Shown piece by piece: positions 1 to 11,507 of a stretch of DNA of 58,436 nt; positions within the stretch are counted from its first letter, which is position 1, and each line of letters starts with the position of its first letter. The notes beneath the pieces are model-generated. The model had not been told where the DNA came from. It saw only the letters and a list, made by a program, of their open reading frames with translations, and ran no database searches. Both the position numbers and the translations under genes were made by a program. The DNA is from an uncultured Woeseiaceae bacterium (lineage in GTDB: Bacteria; Pseudomonadota; Gammaproteobacteria; Steroidobacterales; Woeseiaceae), in the NCBI GenBank assembly GCA_905480255.1, contig CAJQPR010000038.1:1-58436 (forward strand), in the 5' to 3' direction.

Positions 1-1801
<1,801 letters not shown>

Positions 1802-1817
1802 TCGCCTGCTTGGATGA

Positions 1818-3287
1818 TTAGTTGTTTGTACGGTAGTTAGGGGCTTCTTTTGTGATGGTCACATCATGCACATGGCTTTCACGCATGCCTGCAGATGTGA
1901 TCCTCACGAATTTCGGCTTCGTTCGCATTTGATCGATATTGTGACTGCCGGTGTACCCCATCGCGGCCCGCACGCCACCGATTAGTTGATGCACGATAGC
2001 AACCATTGAACCTTTATAGGAGACCCGACCTTCGATGCCTTCCGGCACGAGTTTTTCGAGTTCCTCGGTGGCGTCCTGGAAATAACGGTCGGATGAACCG
2101 TGTTTCTGCCCCATCGCGCCAACTGAACCCATGCCTCGGTAAGATTTATATGAGCGACCCTGGTAAAGCTCAACCTCGCCGGGCGATTCTTCGGTGCCGG
2201 CAAACAAGCCACCGATCATCACCGAGTAGGCGCCCGCAACCAGTGCTTTGGAGATATCGCCCGAGTACCGGATTCCGCCATCTGCAATCAAGGGTATGCC
2301 TTTCTTTTTCATCGCTTCGGCGACTTCAGCAACTGCCGAAATCTGTGGCACGCCGACACCAGCGACGACACGCGTGGTACAAATCGAGCCCGGACCGATT
2401 CCTACTTTGACGCCATCCGCGCCGGCATCTACCAGGGCGAGCGCGGCATCCGCCGTGACGATATTGCCGCCAATCACCTGAAGGTCGGGATACTGTCGCT
2501 TGATCAGGGCAACCCGATCAATGACACCCTTCGAAAATCCGTGTGAGGTATCCACGACCACCACATCAACGCCCGCACTGACCAGGGCCTCAACCCGCTC
2601 GTCCGTGTCATAACCGGTTCCAACAGCCGCGCCGACACGCAATGCCCCGCGATCGTCCTTGCAGGCCCTTGGATAGTCGCTGGCCTTCTGAAAGTCCTTC
2701 GCCGTGATCATGCCGCGCAGTTCGAAGTTGTCCGTGACTACCAGCACTTTCTCAATGCGGTGCTTGTGCAGCAGGGACAACACCTCGTCATCATCGGCAC
2801 CCTCGCTAACCGTCACCAGGCGCTCTTTGGGCGTCATCACGGTCGAAACAGGAGCATCAAGCTGCGTTTCAAACCGCAGGTCGCGATGCGTCACAATGCC
2901 AAGAGTCTCTTTGCCCTGGACTACAGGAACACCCGAAATTCCCATCGCTTTGGTCAGGTCGATGACCTCGCGAATACTCATATCCGGAGTCACCGTGATC
3001 GGATCGCGGACGATGCCACTCTCGAACTTCTTGACCTTGAGGACTTCCCTTGCCTGGCTATCTGGCAACATGTTCTTGTGGATGATGCCGATGCCGCCTT
3101 CCTGCGCGAGCGCTATCGCAAGGCGAGCCTCTGTCACGGTGTCCATTGCTGCAGACAACAATGGAAGATTAAGTGTAATTTCAGCGGTCAACTTTGTGGA
3201 CAGGTCGACCTCGCGCGGCAGGACGTCCGAATAGTCCGGCTGGAGTAAAACGTCGTCAAATGTCAGCGCTTCCTTGGCAATCCGCAT
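1818..3287 (-). CDS. guaB: IMP dehydrogenase
   Basis: This enzyme oxidises IMP to XMP with NAD, the committed step to GMP. From the ATG at 3285-3287 it has 489 residues, the normal size, and opens with the typical [17 protein letters not shown]. The frame is open to 3335, but those 16 extra residues are not conserved in the family, so the shorter start is preferred. Two CBS domains lie at about 95-205 inside the TIM barrel, and the catalytic Cys303 is in [10 protein letters not shown] sigma70-like promoter is recognisable about 50 nt upstream. It leads the guaB-guaA-tadA operon, divergent from xseA. Confidence 0.97.
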   Translation of the reverse strand: MRIAKEALTFDDVLLQPDYSDVLPREVDLSTKLTAEITLNLPLLSAAMDTVTEARLAIALAQEGGIGIIHKNMLPDSQAREVLKVKKFESGIVRDPITVTPDMSIREVIDLTKAMGISGVPVVQGKETLGIVTHRDLRFETQLDAPVSTVMTPKERLVTVSEGADDDEVLSLLHKHRIEKVLVVTDNFELRGMITAKDFQKASDYPRACKDDRGALRVGAAVGTGYDTDERVEALVSAGVDVVVVDTSHGFSKGVIDRVALIKRQYPDLQVIGGNIVTADAALALVDAGADGVKVGIGPGSICTTRVVAGVGVPQISAVAEVAEAMKKKGIPLIADGGIRYSGDISKALVAGAYSVMIGGLFAGTEESPGEVELYQGRSYKSYRGMGSVGAMGQKHGSSDRYFQDATEELEKLVPEGIEGRVSYKGSMVAIVHQLIGGVRAAMGYTGSHNIDQMRTKPKFVRITSAGMRESHVHDVTITKEAPNYRTNN

Positions 3288-3334
3288 GCGTAATTCCCGT
3301 GGGGTCAGGTTGAATTGGGTAAATAAAACCGGCA

Positions 3335-3363
3335 ATTGTACGCATACCGGATTTGCCGGTAAA
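3335..3363 (-). promoter_or_regulatory. Putative sigma70 promoter of guaB-guaA-tadA
   Basis: Read on the minus strand, a -35 TTTACC (3358-3363) and a -10 TACAAT (3335-3340) are separated by exactly 17 nt. Each has 4-5 of 6 consensus bases. The predicted transcript would start near 3328, giving a leader of about 40 nt before the guaB ATG. I see no PurR-type operator here. Found by eye only. Confidence 0.5.
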
Positions 3364-3380
3364 CGCCGGCACTGAATTAA

Positions 3381-4778
3381 ATGCGGACGTATACTGTCGC
3401 GGTGAACGACCTACTGACCGAATCGCCCGCAAACCGCGCCATCAGCGTCTCCGAACTGAACCGGCAGGCCAAGGCCTTGCTCGAACAGGGCATCGCCCGC
3501 ATCTGGGTCGCCGGTGAAATTTCGAACCTGGCCAGGCCCGCGTCGGGACACCTGTATTTCACGCTGAAAGACGAGTCCGCCCAGCTTCGTTGTGCTTTTT
3601 TCCGCGGCCGGCAGCGGGGCCCGGTGATCAATATCAAGAACGGCGACCAGATGCTGGTCTTCGGCAAGGTCAGTATTTTCGAGTCTCGCGGGGAATTTCA
3701 GCTGATTGTCGAGCAGGTTGAGGAAGCAGGTGAGGGAGAGCTTCTGCGCCGCTTCGAGGCATTGAAAAAGACGCTTGCTGCAGAAGGGCTTTTCTCCGAT
3801 GAACGTAAGCAGGCATTGCCAACATTGCCTTCGCGGATCGGTGTTATCACGTCCCACACGGGTGCTGCGGTGCGGGACATCGTTTCCGTGCTGAGGCGGA
3901 GATTCCCGGCCATCCCGGTGGTCATCTATCCGACGGCTGTACAGGGCGAATGGGCGGCACCGCAGATTGTTGGCGCGATCGACACAGCCATTCGCCGCGG
4001 GGAATGTGACGTTCTGATTGTCGGACGCGGCGGCGGCTCCCTGGAAGACCTTTGGCCGTTCAACGAAGAAATTGTGGCCCGAGCGATTGCCGATTGCCCG
4101 ATTCCTGTCATCAGCGCCGTTGGTCATGAGGTCGACTTCACCATCGCCGATTTCGTGGCGGATGTCCGTGCAGCCACACCCTCCGGTGCTGCAGAAATCG
4201 TGGTTCCGGATCAGGCGGAGTGGCAACGCCACCTGGCAATAGCATCAACCCGCATCGCAACACTCGGCAGGCGCTATATCGAGGACCGGTATCAGTCGAT
4301 TGACTGGTTGGGAAAACGACTGGCGCAAAGCAGTCCTGCGGCAACCGTTGCCCGGCAACGCGACTGGCTCAGGAACCTGCAACAGGTCATGACCGGTGCA
4401 ATGCGGCACGGCTTGAGTCATCGGGCAGGAAAATTTGAAAGAACGCGGTCGCAACTGTTGCAACACTCGCCCGTGCTTCTGGTCCAGCGGGAAACCAGTA
4501 AGACAGGCTCGCTGGAACAACGGCTTCGAGTAGCGGGAGCAAACTCGGTCGAACGACTGCGACAGAAACTTAACCTGGCCGCGAGAGGTCTGGACGCGGT
4601 CAGCCCGTTAGCAACGCTCGACCGGGGCTATGCAATCATCAGCGACGTTGAAAGTGGCCGGATCCTGACGGATGCAAAAAAGATTGAGCAAGGCGCAAGA
4701 ATCAAAGCCCGGCTGGCCCGTGGCGCCGTCGAAGCAACCGTTACGAAATCTTTGACTGAGAACTCTGATGAAGATTAG
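3381..4778 (+). CDS. xseA: Exodeoxyribonuclease VII large subunit
   Basis: XseA is the catalytic subunit of ExoVII, which degrades single-stranded DNA to oligonucleotides together with the small subunit XseB. The 465 residues fit the family. An N-terminal OB-fold (about 20-115, with ISVSELN and the WVAGEISN segment) is followed by the catalytic core containing [14 protein letters not shown] and [20 protein letters not shown], then a long helical region. The C-terminal segment holds the conserved LDRGYAII. The last 11 nt overlap the downstream peptidase gene. The gene is divergent from guaB, a common arrangement. xseB is not in this window. Confidence 0.97.
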   Translation: MRTYTVAVNDLLTESPANRAISVSELNRQAKALLEQGIARIWVAGEISNLARPASGHLYFTLKDESAQLRCAFFRGRQRGPVINIKNGDQMLVFGKVSIFESRGEFQLIVEQVEEAGEGELLRRFEALKKTLAAEGLFSDERKQALPTLPSRIGVITSHTGAAVRDIVSVLRRRFPAIPVVIYPTAVQGEWAAPQIVGAIDTAIRRGECDVLIVGRGGGSLEDLWPFNEEIVARAIADCPIPVISAVGHEVDFTIADFVADVRAATPSGAAEIVVPDQAEWQRHLAIASTRIATLGRRYIEDRYQSIDWLGKRLAQSSPAATVARQRDWLRNLQQVMTGAMRHGLSHRAGKFERTRSQLLQHSPVLLVQRETSKTGSLEQRLRVAGANSVERLRQKLNLAARGLDAVSPLATLDRGYAIISDVESGRILTDAKKIEQGARIKARLARGAVEATVTKSLTENSDED

Positions 4779-5586
4779 CAACTGGCTTATGTTTGCAATG
4801 CTAATTGCCTGCCAATCGGCAGGCGCAGCACCCGAACATTCACCGTGGCCCGGCGGAATTGGCTACGTGGAGATTGATGGCAACGAATCACGACCAGCTG
4901 TCACCGTTAATGACCGGCAGGCGCTGGTCATTCAATCTGACGGCATGTGGATGGCCGTGATCGGGATCCCACTTGACCAGGATCCGGCCACGCCGCTGGT
5001 CGCTCGCATTTCCCGCACGGGTCATGCGGACAAGACTGTCGAAATCCCGTTGCAGAATGCGGACTATCGGGTCCAGCACCTGACAGTAGATAAAAAGTAC
5101 GTTGATCCGGGCCAGGAAGCCCTCGACCGGATATTTGCCGAGAGAGATGTAATTGACAGTGCACTGAACAACTGGCGCGCCGAATCGCTCAACTCGGTTG
5201 AGCTGCTACCGCCCGTTCCCGGTACCAGGAGTACAAGTTTCGGTTCACGCCGCGTTTTCAATGACCAGCCCCGTTCGCCTCATAAGGGTATGGACATCTC
5301 CGGAACCTCGGGCACGCAGATAACCGCGCCACTGAACGGGCTCGTGACCGCCACGGGCGACTACTACTTCAATGGCAATACTGTAATTGTTGATCACGGG
5401 CAGGGACTGATCAGTCTCTACTGCCACCTGAGTGAAATTGACGTCGAGGAAGGTCAGTCTGTGGAAAGCGGCGAATTGCTCGGCAAAGTCGGAGCTACCG
5501 GAAGAGTGACCGGCCCTCATTTGCATTTCGCGACGTATCTGAACGGCACGGCAGTCGATCCCGCCCTGTTGCTGACACAACCCTAA
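4768..5586 (+). CDS. Secreted M23-family (LytM) peptidoglycan endopeptidase
   Basis: This is a 272-residue zinc metallopeptidase that probably cleaves peptide cross-links in the periplasm. Residues 1-20 form a signal peptide (MKISNWLMF... ending SAGA-A). A beta-rich N-terminal domain (about 25-110) precedes the LytM domain at about 165-265. All zinc and catalytic residues are present: HKGMD (H172, D176), H220 in YCHL, and HLH (H251, H253). An intact set argues for an active enzyme rather than an EnvC/NlpD-type amidase activator. The start overlaps the xseA end by 11 nt. No SPOR or LysM domain is visible, and substrate specificity cannot be read from sequence. Confidence 0.92.
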   Translation: MKISNWLMFAMLIACQSAGAAPEHSPWPGGIGYVEIDGNESRPAVTVNDRQALVIQSDGMWMAVIGIPLDQDPATPLVARISRTGHADKTVEIPLQNADYRVQHLTVDKKYVDPGQEALDRIFAERDVIDSALNNWRAESLNSVELLPPVPGTRSTSFGSRRVFNDQPRSPHKGMDISGTSGTQITAPLNGLVTATGDYYFNGNTVIVDHGQGLISLYCHLSEIDVEEGQSVESGELLGKVGATGRVTGPHLHFATYLNGTAVDPALLLTQP

Positions 5587-5600
5587 AAGGCCGCCTGCAA

Positions 5601-6698
5601 CTAATTGGGATCGAAGTAGCGGGAAATAACCGGCCGAAATGCATCCATTTCGACCAGGAATGAATCATGCCCCTTGATGCAATCAAGGTGTACGAACTCG
5701 GTGTCAGGAATCACTTCAGCCAGGCCTTTGGCCAGCTCATCCTGTTGCCTGACAGGAAACAAAAGGTCTGTCTCGACGCCTATTACCATCGCTCTTTCCA
5801 GGTTGAGCTTTTTGAAACCCGCCGCAAGCGACCCGCCGTGTTCAGCAAAATCGAACAAGTCCGACGCACGCGACAGGTACAGGTAACAATTTGCGTCGAA
5901 CTGGCCGGTAAACCGGTTTGCATGGTTTTCGAGATAACTTTCAACGGCAAAGTCACCGAAAAATTGTTCGTCGGAATGCATTTCCAGGGAGATTCGTTCA
6001 CGCCCGAATCGTTGTTCCCATTCGCGCGGTGAACGATATGTCATCATGCCGAGCTTCCTGGCGAGGCGTTGCCCGACGACCGGCGGATCCGCCAAATCGT
6101 AGTTGCCGTTATTCCATTTCGGATCCTTAACAATCATTTCCCGCTGCAGCGAACGAATCGCTATCGAGAACGGCAAGGCGCGGGTCGCCGACGAAATTGA
6201 GATCAGCCCACCGCCAAGTTCAGGGTGGCGCACACAGAAGGCTAAAGCCGTCATACCACCCATTGAGCAACCGATCGTCGTATGCACCTTTTCCAGGCCG
6301 AGTGCCCGGATGACCTCATAGCCACCTTCGGCGACATCTTCAAGTGTCAGCACCGGGAATTTAGTTCTGTAAATTTCGCCTGTTGAGGGATTCTCAGATG
6401 CCGGACCTGTTGACCCGTAGCAACTGCCGAGAGAATTGATACAAATAATGAAGTACTTGTCGGAGTCGAGCGGTAAACCTGAACCGATCATGTCTTCCCA
6501 CCAGCCCGCCGACGGATTTCCCGGGGACGATGAAGCATGAGCAGACGGTGACAACCCGGTAAACAGGACGATCGCATTTTCGCCTTTGCCCTTCAGCTCA
6601 CCCCAGGTTTCATAGGCGATTGTCGGCGACTCCAGGAAACCGCCACGGTGCATGACGAATTTCCCGTCGACCTGGACCGTTTTGCTTGCCTCCCTCAT
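5601..6698 (-). CDS. MetX-family acyltransferase, probably serine O-succinyltransferase
   Basis: This is a 365-residue alpha/beta-hydrolase acyltransferase with Ser145 in the elbow GCSMGG, Asp311 in VETDLLFP and His344 in KGHDSF. MetX proteins acylate homoserine for methionine synthesis. This one has the features I associate with the xanthomonad subgroup reported to succinylate serine: [50 protein letters not shown] and [11 protein letters not shown]. In that case it would supply O-succinylserine for cysteine. Acetyl-homoserine formation remains possible. Its ATG overlaps the TGA of der as ATGA, which puts it last in the ndk-to-der run. A cysteine synthase-glutaredoxin fusion lies at 48757-50250. 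Confidence 0.85.
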   Translation of the reverse strand: MREASKTVQVDGKFVMHRGGFLESPTIAYETWGELKGKGENAIVLFTGLSPSAHASSSPGNPSAGWWEDMIGSGLPLDSDKYFIICINSLGSCYGSTGPASENPSTGEIYRTKFPVLTLEDVAEGGYEVIRALGLEKVHTTIGCSMGGMTALAFCVRHPELGGGLISISSATRALPFSIAIRSLQREMIVKDPKWNNGNYDLADPPVVGQRLARKLGMMTYRSPREWEQRFGRERISLEMHSDEQFFGDFAVESYLENHANRFTGQFDANCYLYLSRASDLFDFAEHGGSLAAGFKKLNLERAMVIGVETDLLFPVRQQDELAKGLAEVIPDTEFVHLDCIKGHDSFLVEMDAFRPVISRYFDPN

Positions 6699-8095
6699 TT
6701 TTTCTTAACTTTCTTCATCAGTCGACTTCGGTGCCGTTCCTGCCGCGGCGTCAGCTTGTTGCGCCTGCCTTTGAACGGGTTATCGCTCGTCTTGAATGAT
6801 AGCCGAACCGGCGTACCTTTGAGACGAAATGTCTTACGAAACCGGTTGATCAGATAGCGACGATAGGCGTCCGGCAGCCGTTCAGTCTGATTCCCATGGA
6901 TGACAATGACCGGGGGATTCTTACCACCCTGGTGTGCATATCTGAGCTTTATTCGCCTGCCGCGAACGAGCGGCGGTGCATGCGCGGACACAGCATCTTC
7001 GAGTTCGCGGGTCAGTACCGTAGTTGACATGTCCCGCATTGCTGCCTTGTAGGCGCGCTCGGTTGCAGGCAATACGTCACCCACTGCCGTCCCGTGCAGC
7101 GCAGAGATCGTCATACGCTCCGCAAAATCAAGAAACGGCAGGCGCCGTTCAAGATCTTCTTTGAGATGCCGGCGTTGGTCCCGACTCAGGCCATCCCATT
7201 TGTTAGCAACCACTACCAGCGCGCGACCGCGTTCGACCGCAAGCCCGATAAGGCTGACATCCTGTTCAGTTACGCCTTCGCTGGCATCGAGAACCGGGAT
7301 GACTACCTGGGCGCGCTCCATGGCCTGTAGCGCTTTCACGATGCTGAACTTCTCAACAGTTTCATGGACCCTGGATTTTCGACGGACGCCAGCGGTATCT
7401 ATCAGCATATATTTTTTACCATCACGCTCGAAAGGAACGGCGACACTATCGCGCGTTGTTCCAGGCTGGTCGTAAACAACCAGCCTGTCCTCACCGATCA
7501 AGCGGTTGATCAGGGTCGACTTTCCTACATTTGGCCTGCCGATAACCGCGATGCGGAGTGGCTTGTCTTCATCTGCAGCATCCTCGGCATCGTCACCCTC
7601 TTCCGGGACAAAAGGTGCAAGCACCTCGTCCATCAGGCTGCTGATGCGATCGCCGTGAGCGGCAGATATGGCGACCGGATCGCCGAGGCCCAGCGAATAG
7701 AATTCGCCGGAAGCCATGTCCTGATCCAGGCCTTCCGCTTTGTTGACAGCGAGCCAGGTTGATTTCGCATGTTTGCGCGCAAGTGAAACGACATGCTCGT
7801 CCGCCGCTGTGACGCCGCTCCTGCCGTCCACCATGACAATGGCGACATCGGCTTCCTGCAGGGCACGGACGGTCTGTTCGACCATCAGCTCTTCGATACC
7901 TTCCTCGCCGCCGGCGACGCCCCCTGTGTCGATAACGATGTAAGGAACGGGCCCGAGCTTGCCGAAACCGTACTGGCGGTCTCGCGTCAGGCCGGGATAG
8001 TCAGCAACGATTGCATCGCGTGAACGGGTCAGGCGATTAAAGAGCGTCGACTTCCCAACATTGGGTCGACCGATGAGTGCGATAACAGGGAGCAT
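6695..8095 (-). CDS. der: Ribosome biogenesis GTPase Der (EngA)
   Basis: Der is an essential GTPase of 50S ribosomal subunit assembly with two tandem G domains; here it has 466 residues. P-loops GRPNVGKS occur at 9-16 and again at about 182-189, with DTGG/DTAG switch motifs and NKAE/NKWD specificity motifs. The KH-like C-terminal domain ends in a basic tail (KKVKKK). It sits 36 nt after bamB on the same strand, the widely conserved bamB-der order. The stop codon overlaps the start of the MetX homologue. Confidence 0.98.
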   Translation of the reverse strand: MLPVIALIGRPNVGKSTLFNRLTRSRDAIVADYPGLTRDRQYGFGKLGPVPYIVIDTGGVAGGEEGIEELMVEQTVRALQEADVAIVMVDGRSGVTAADEHVVSLARKHAKSTWLAVNKAEGLDQDMASGEFYSLGLGDPVAISAAHGDRISSLMDEVLAPFVPEEGDDAEDAADEDKPLRIAVIGRPNVGKSTLINRLIGEDRLVVYDQPGTTRDSVAVPFERDGKKYMLIDTAGVRRKSRVHETVEKFSIVKALQAMERAQVVIPVLDASEGVTEQDVSLIGLAVERGRALVVVANKWDGLSRDQRRHLKEDLERRLPFLDFAERMTISALHGTAVGDVLPATERAYKAAMRDMSTTVLTRELEDAVSAHAPPLVRGRRIKLRYAHQGGKNPPVIVIHGNQTERLPDAYRRYLINRFRKTFRLKGTPVRLSFKTSDNPFKGRRNKLTPRQERHRSRLMKKVKKK

Positions 8096-8131
8096 GACAG
8101 TAGGTCACCATAGCGCAGGGCTTCTGCCGCG

Positions 8132-9385
8132 TCAGCTTTCTTCGTTTGCCTCATCGGCATCGTCATTCTCAGGTTCATCCTCTTTTTCAGGCAAGCGGAC
8201 AACGAATGCGGAGAGAACTCCCGATTCGCTCTGCACAAAGAGCTTGTCACCCATTACGACGGGCGTGCCGGAAATCATACCTTTGCCGACTCGTTCCCTC
8301 GCGACCGGCCGGCCATCGAAATTAGAGAAGAAATGGACATATCCCTCAAAGTCACCGACCACAATTGCCGTGCTAAACGGAACCGGTACAGTTGGCTCCC
8401 GACGCAACAGGCTCTCCTGGCGCCAGACGTCATCACCATTTCTACGCAACAGTGCGACTACTTCGCCCCCATTGCCGACGGTGTAGATATTATTCCAGTC
8501 TGCCGCCACGCCGGCAGGCGATGACATCTCCCTCGCCCACAATACCTGCCCTGACTCAGCGGCCAGAGCAGCGAGGCGCCCGTTAAAACCTGCGGCATAG
8601 ACGTCCTGCCCAACTACAGCAAGCCCGCCATCAACGTCGGCAAGTCGTTCGAGGTCAGACCTGCCTGAAGGTGGAGTCAAAACTGCTTCCCACTCCACTA
8701 TGCCGTCGGAGAGATCTGCAGCGACCAGCCGGCCATTGTCGAATCCGGAAATAATCGAACTGCCCACCAGTATCGGGGCCGAGGAGCCCCTCTGCGTCAA
8801 CGCCGGGACTGGCTGCTCCATAGCCCACTTTTCCGTGCCATCAAGGGCGGAGAATACGCGTAGCTGTCCGTCAATCGTGTAAACGACCACTGAGTTGTCT
8901 TCGACAAGCGGCCGGGACAACGATTCCGCGGCGATATTCACGCGCCACGCTTCCGTCCCGTCCTCGCTTCGAAATGCGACCAGATCGCCGTCAAACCCGC
9001 CAACGATGACCAGACCGTTACCAACACCCGGACCTGCCGACAAAGCCAGCTCCGTTTCGACCCGCCAGATAACATCGCCGTTTTCGGGATCGAAAGCAGA
9101 GACCTTGCCATCGATGCTGGCGGCATAGATTCGGTTACCATCCCCCGCCGGGCTGAGACCGATGCGCAGGAACTCGGAACCCTTGCCAACTTTCTCTGAC
9201 CAAACGCGGCGCACATCAAGGGTTTCTTCAATATCCGTCAACTCGAGCGGTTCGAGCTCTTTATCGTCGTCGTCGTCACCAAATAAGCTGCAGCCGCTGA
9301 ATGCGAACGCAATCGCAGACACGACCAGGAAACGGCCCAGGGAACGCTTTCCCGCAGCGCGATGAGCTGGCGAAAAACTAAACAT
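8132..9385 (-). CDS. bamB: Outer-membrane assembly lipoprotein BamB
   Basis: BamB is a beta-propeller lipoprotein of the BAM complex that inserts outer-membrane beta-barrels. The protein has 417 residues. The signal peptide ends in the lipobox FSGC with the lipidated Cys at residue 32; the next residue is Ser, so outer-membrane sorting is expected. Repeated PQQ-like blades are visible, for example VSAFDPENGDVIWRVE, VAFRSEDGTEAWRV and RVFSALDGTEKWAM. A run of Asp follows the lipidated Cys, and the last 20 or so residues are strongly acidic, which is unusual for BamB. The start overlaps the yfgM stop by 1 nt (TAATG). Confidence 0.95.
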   Translation of the reverse strand: MFSFSPAHRAAGKRSLGRFLVVSAIAFAFSGCSLFGDDDDDKELEPLELTDIEETLDVRRVWSEKVGKGSEFLRIGLSPAGDGNRIYAASIDGKVSAFDPENGDVIWRVETELALSAGPGVGNGLVIVGGFDGDLVAFRSEDGTEAWRVNIAAESLSRPLVEDNSVVVYTIDGQLRVFSALDGTEKWAMEQPVPALTQRGSSAPILVGSSIISGFDNGRLVAADLSDGIVEWEAVLTPPSGRSDLERLADVDGGLAVVGQDVYAAGFNGRLAALAAESGQVLWAREMSSPAGVAADWNNIYTVGNGGEVVALLRRNGDDVWRQESLLRREPTVPVPFSTAIVVGDFEGYVHFFSNFDGRPVARERVGKGMISGTPVVMGDKLFVQSESGVLSAFVVRLPEKEDEPENDDADEANEES

Positions 9386-10158
9386 TACTCGCTCTCTGGC
9401 TCGTCGTCTTCGCTTGCTTCAGCTGGCTGCTCCTCGGGAGCGACGTCGTCAACAGCCGAATCAACCTGATCATCTGCGGCAACTTCATCTGCTGTCGAAT
9501 CTTCCAGCTGGATGGCAGCGACCTCTTCCGCGACGGGAAGATCATTTATCTTCAACTGAATGAGTGCAACGTCCACGGTCGGAATAGATGGATTGTCATT
9601 CAGTGCGGCTATATAAGCTGCCTCGGCTTCCACGTACGAGCCCAATGCGACGTAAGCATCGCCAAGGACTTCATTGAAGCGTGATGCAAATGCTGTTTCC
9701 ATATTCCCTGAAACAAGTTCCACAACTTCCTGTGCCTTGTCCTGATACAGCAGAATCTTGGCCAGGCGGAGGCGACCAACCAGTGACAGTTCGCCCGCCG
9801 ACGAAGACTCTGCGAGCGGTCTGAGCACGTCCGCCGCGTCCTGATCCCGGCCACTGTCCATGTACATTCGGGCCATCGCCAGCCGGGCCTGGGCGGCATA
9901 CGCCGAATCGCTGTAGTCACTAAACAATTCACCGGCCGGGCCTGCTGCCGCGTCCAGGTTGCCGCGACCTGACGATTCCATGACATTTTCAAACAATGTG
10001 GACGCAGCAATCTCCGTATCGGAAATGCCCGTCTGCCACCTGTTCCAGCCGAAAATGATGAGTACGCCAACTATGATTCCGCCGATGACATAGCTGCCAT
10101 TCTCGGACCACCACGTCCGCAGCGCTTCCAGTTGTTCTTTTTCAGTTAATTCTTCCAC
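9385..10158 (-). CDS. yfgM: YfgM-like TPR membrane protein (SecYEG-associated)
   Basis: A 257-residue protein with a short cytoplasmic N-terminus (MEELTEKEQLEALRTWW), one transmembrane helix at about 24-41 and a periplasmic helical TPR-like region (about 50-205). YfgM in E. coli is an ancillary SecYEG partner linked to periplasmic chaperones; identification rests on the N-terminal signature and on the position between hisS and bamB. The final 40 or so residues form a low-complexity tail rich in Asp, Glu and Ala, longer than I expect for the family. It is co-oriented with hisS (19 nt gap) and overlaps bamB by 1 nt. Confidence 0.9.
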   Translation of the reverse strand: MEELTEKEQLEALRTWWSENGSYVIGGIIVGVLIIFGWNRWQTGISDTEIAASTLFENVMESSGRGNLDAAAGPAGELFSDYSDSAYAAQARLAMARMYMDSGRDQDAADVLRPLAESSSAGELSLVGRLRLAKILLYQDKAQEVVELVSGNMETAFASRFNEVLGDAYVALGSYVEAEAAYIAALNDNPSIPTVDVALIQLKINDLPVAEEVAAIQLEDSTADEVAADDQVDSAVDDVAPEEQPAEASEDDEPESE

Positions 10159-10177
10159 AAGTTTGCCTTTATTAATC

Positions 10178-11446
10178 CTATCCCTTCAGCCGCTCGGCCA
10201 AAGCGTTTGCTAATTCGTCCAGAGCCACACTGGTTTGATCCTCACCCGTGCGCAAAGGTTTCAACCCTGCCTCATTTCGCGCTATCTCATCCTCACCAAG
10301 GATGACCGCATACGCTGCACCACTCTTGTCGGCTCGCTTCAGCTGCGACTTGAAGCTGCCACCACCCAGGTTAAGTTCAACTTTCAGGCCCGCTATGACA
10401 TCCCGCAACTGCTCGGCAAGTTTCATTCCGGCTGCAAATGCCCCGTCACCAGCAGCAACAACATAAACATCCGGTGCCGAATTACCTGCTTCGCCGCCAC
10501 ACGCTTCATAGAGCGCTACCAGGCGCTCTGCGCCCATCGCCCAGCCAATTGCCGGGGTCGACCGGCCACCAAGCTTTTCTACAAGACCGTCATACCGACC
10601 GCCAGCACAAACTGCGCCCTGAGATCCGAGTGCATCTGTGATCCATTCGAAAACGGTCAGGTTGTAATAATCGAGTCCACGGACCAGTCGCGGGTTCACC
10701 TCGAAAGCCACCCCCGCAGCATCCAGAATCGACTTTAGCCCATCGAAATGCGCTGCCGATTCAGCATCGAGATAGTCAGTCATGACCGGTGCGGCTGCGA
10801 CTAGCTCCTGCATTTCGGGGTTCTTGCTGTCCAGAATTCTGAGCGGGTTTTTCCCGAGCCGGCGAATACTATCCTCATCCAGCTGACTTTTCACACCTGA
10901 AAAGTAACTGACGAGCTCCTCCCGGTACTTTTCGCGCGTTTGCGGTGAACCCAGTGTATTGATCTCGAGCGACAGGCGGGAGAGACCGAGGCGCTCCCAC
11001 ATCCGTGCGCACATGATAATAAGCTCAGCATCGATATCGGGACCCGCATATCCCATCGCCTCAACATCGAACTGATGGAATTGACGGTAGCGTCCTTTTT
11101 GCGGTTTTTCATAGCGGAACATCGGCCCCAACGTCCAGAGTTTTTGCCGCTGGTTATGGAAAAGGCCGTTCGTGATGCCGGCGCGCACCATGCCTGCGGT
11201 CGCTTCCGGCCGCATGGTCAGGCTTTCGTCATTCCGGTCACGAAAGGTGTACATCTCCTTCTCAACGATGTCTGTGGCATCACCTATCGCGCGCGCAAAC
11301 ACTTCTGTGTGCTCAAGGACAGGCAGGCGGATCTCGCGATAACCGTAGGATTCAATCACATCACAGACAATCGACTCAACGAGCTGCCAGGTTGCCGATA
11401 CATCCGGAAGGATGTCATTCATGCCACGAATAGGTTTGGGTTTCAC
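10178..11446 (-). CDS. hisS: Histidyl-tRNA synthetase
   Basis: HisRS charges tRNA-His. The 422 residues fit the bacterial enzyme. It opens with KPIRGMNDILPD, has class II motif 2 in FRYEKPQKGRYRQFHQFDVE, the histidine-binding GLDYYNLTVFEW, motif 3 with AIGWAMGAERL, and a C-terminal anticodon-binding domain (about 330-420). It lies between rodZ (61 nt gap) and yfgM (19 nt gap) in the same direction, as in many gammaproteobacteria. Confidence 0.98.
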   Translation of the reverse strand: MKPKPIRGMNDILPDVSATWQLVESIVCDVIESYGYREIRLPVLEHTEVFARAIGDATDIVEKEMYTFRDRNDESLTMRPEATAGMVRAGITNGLFHNQRQKLWTLGPMFRYEKPQKGRYRQFHQFDVEAMGYAGPDIDAELIIMCARMWERLGLSRLSLEINTLGSPQTREKYREELVSYFSGVKSQLDEDSIRRLGKNPLRILDSKNPEMQELVAAAPVMTDYLDAESAAHFDGLKSILDAAGVAFEVNPRLVRGLDYYNLTVFEWITDALGSQGAVCAGGRYDGLVEKLGGRSTPAIGWAMGAERLVALYEACGGEAGNSAPDVYVVAAGDGAFAAGMKLAEQLRDVIAGLKVELNLGGGSFKSQLKRADKSGAAYAVILGEDEIARNEAGLKPLRTGEDQTSVALDELANALAERLKG

Positions 11447-11507
11447 TTGAGTTTCAGTCCACGAGCAAAGCGCAGAAGGCTCCGTGTTGGTGAGTCACGA
11501 CAAATGC

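Noticed and set aside
5587-5600. Terminator between the convergent M23 peptidase and metX genes
   Set aside because: The 14-nt gap holds no hairpin or T tract. The same holds for the convergent gaps at 18423, 27119, 42062 and 50251.
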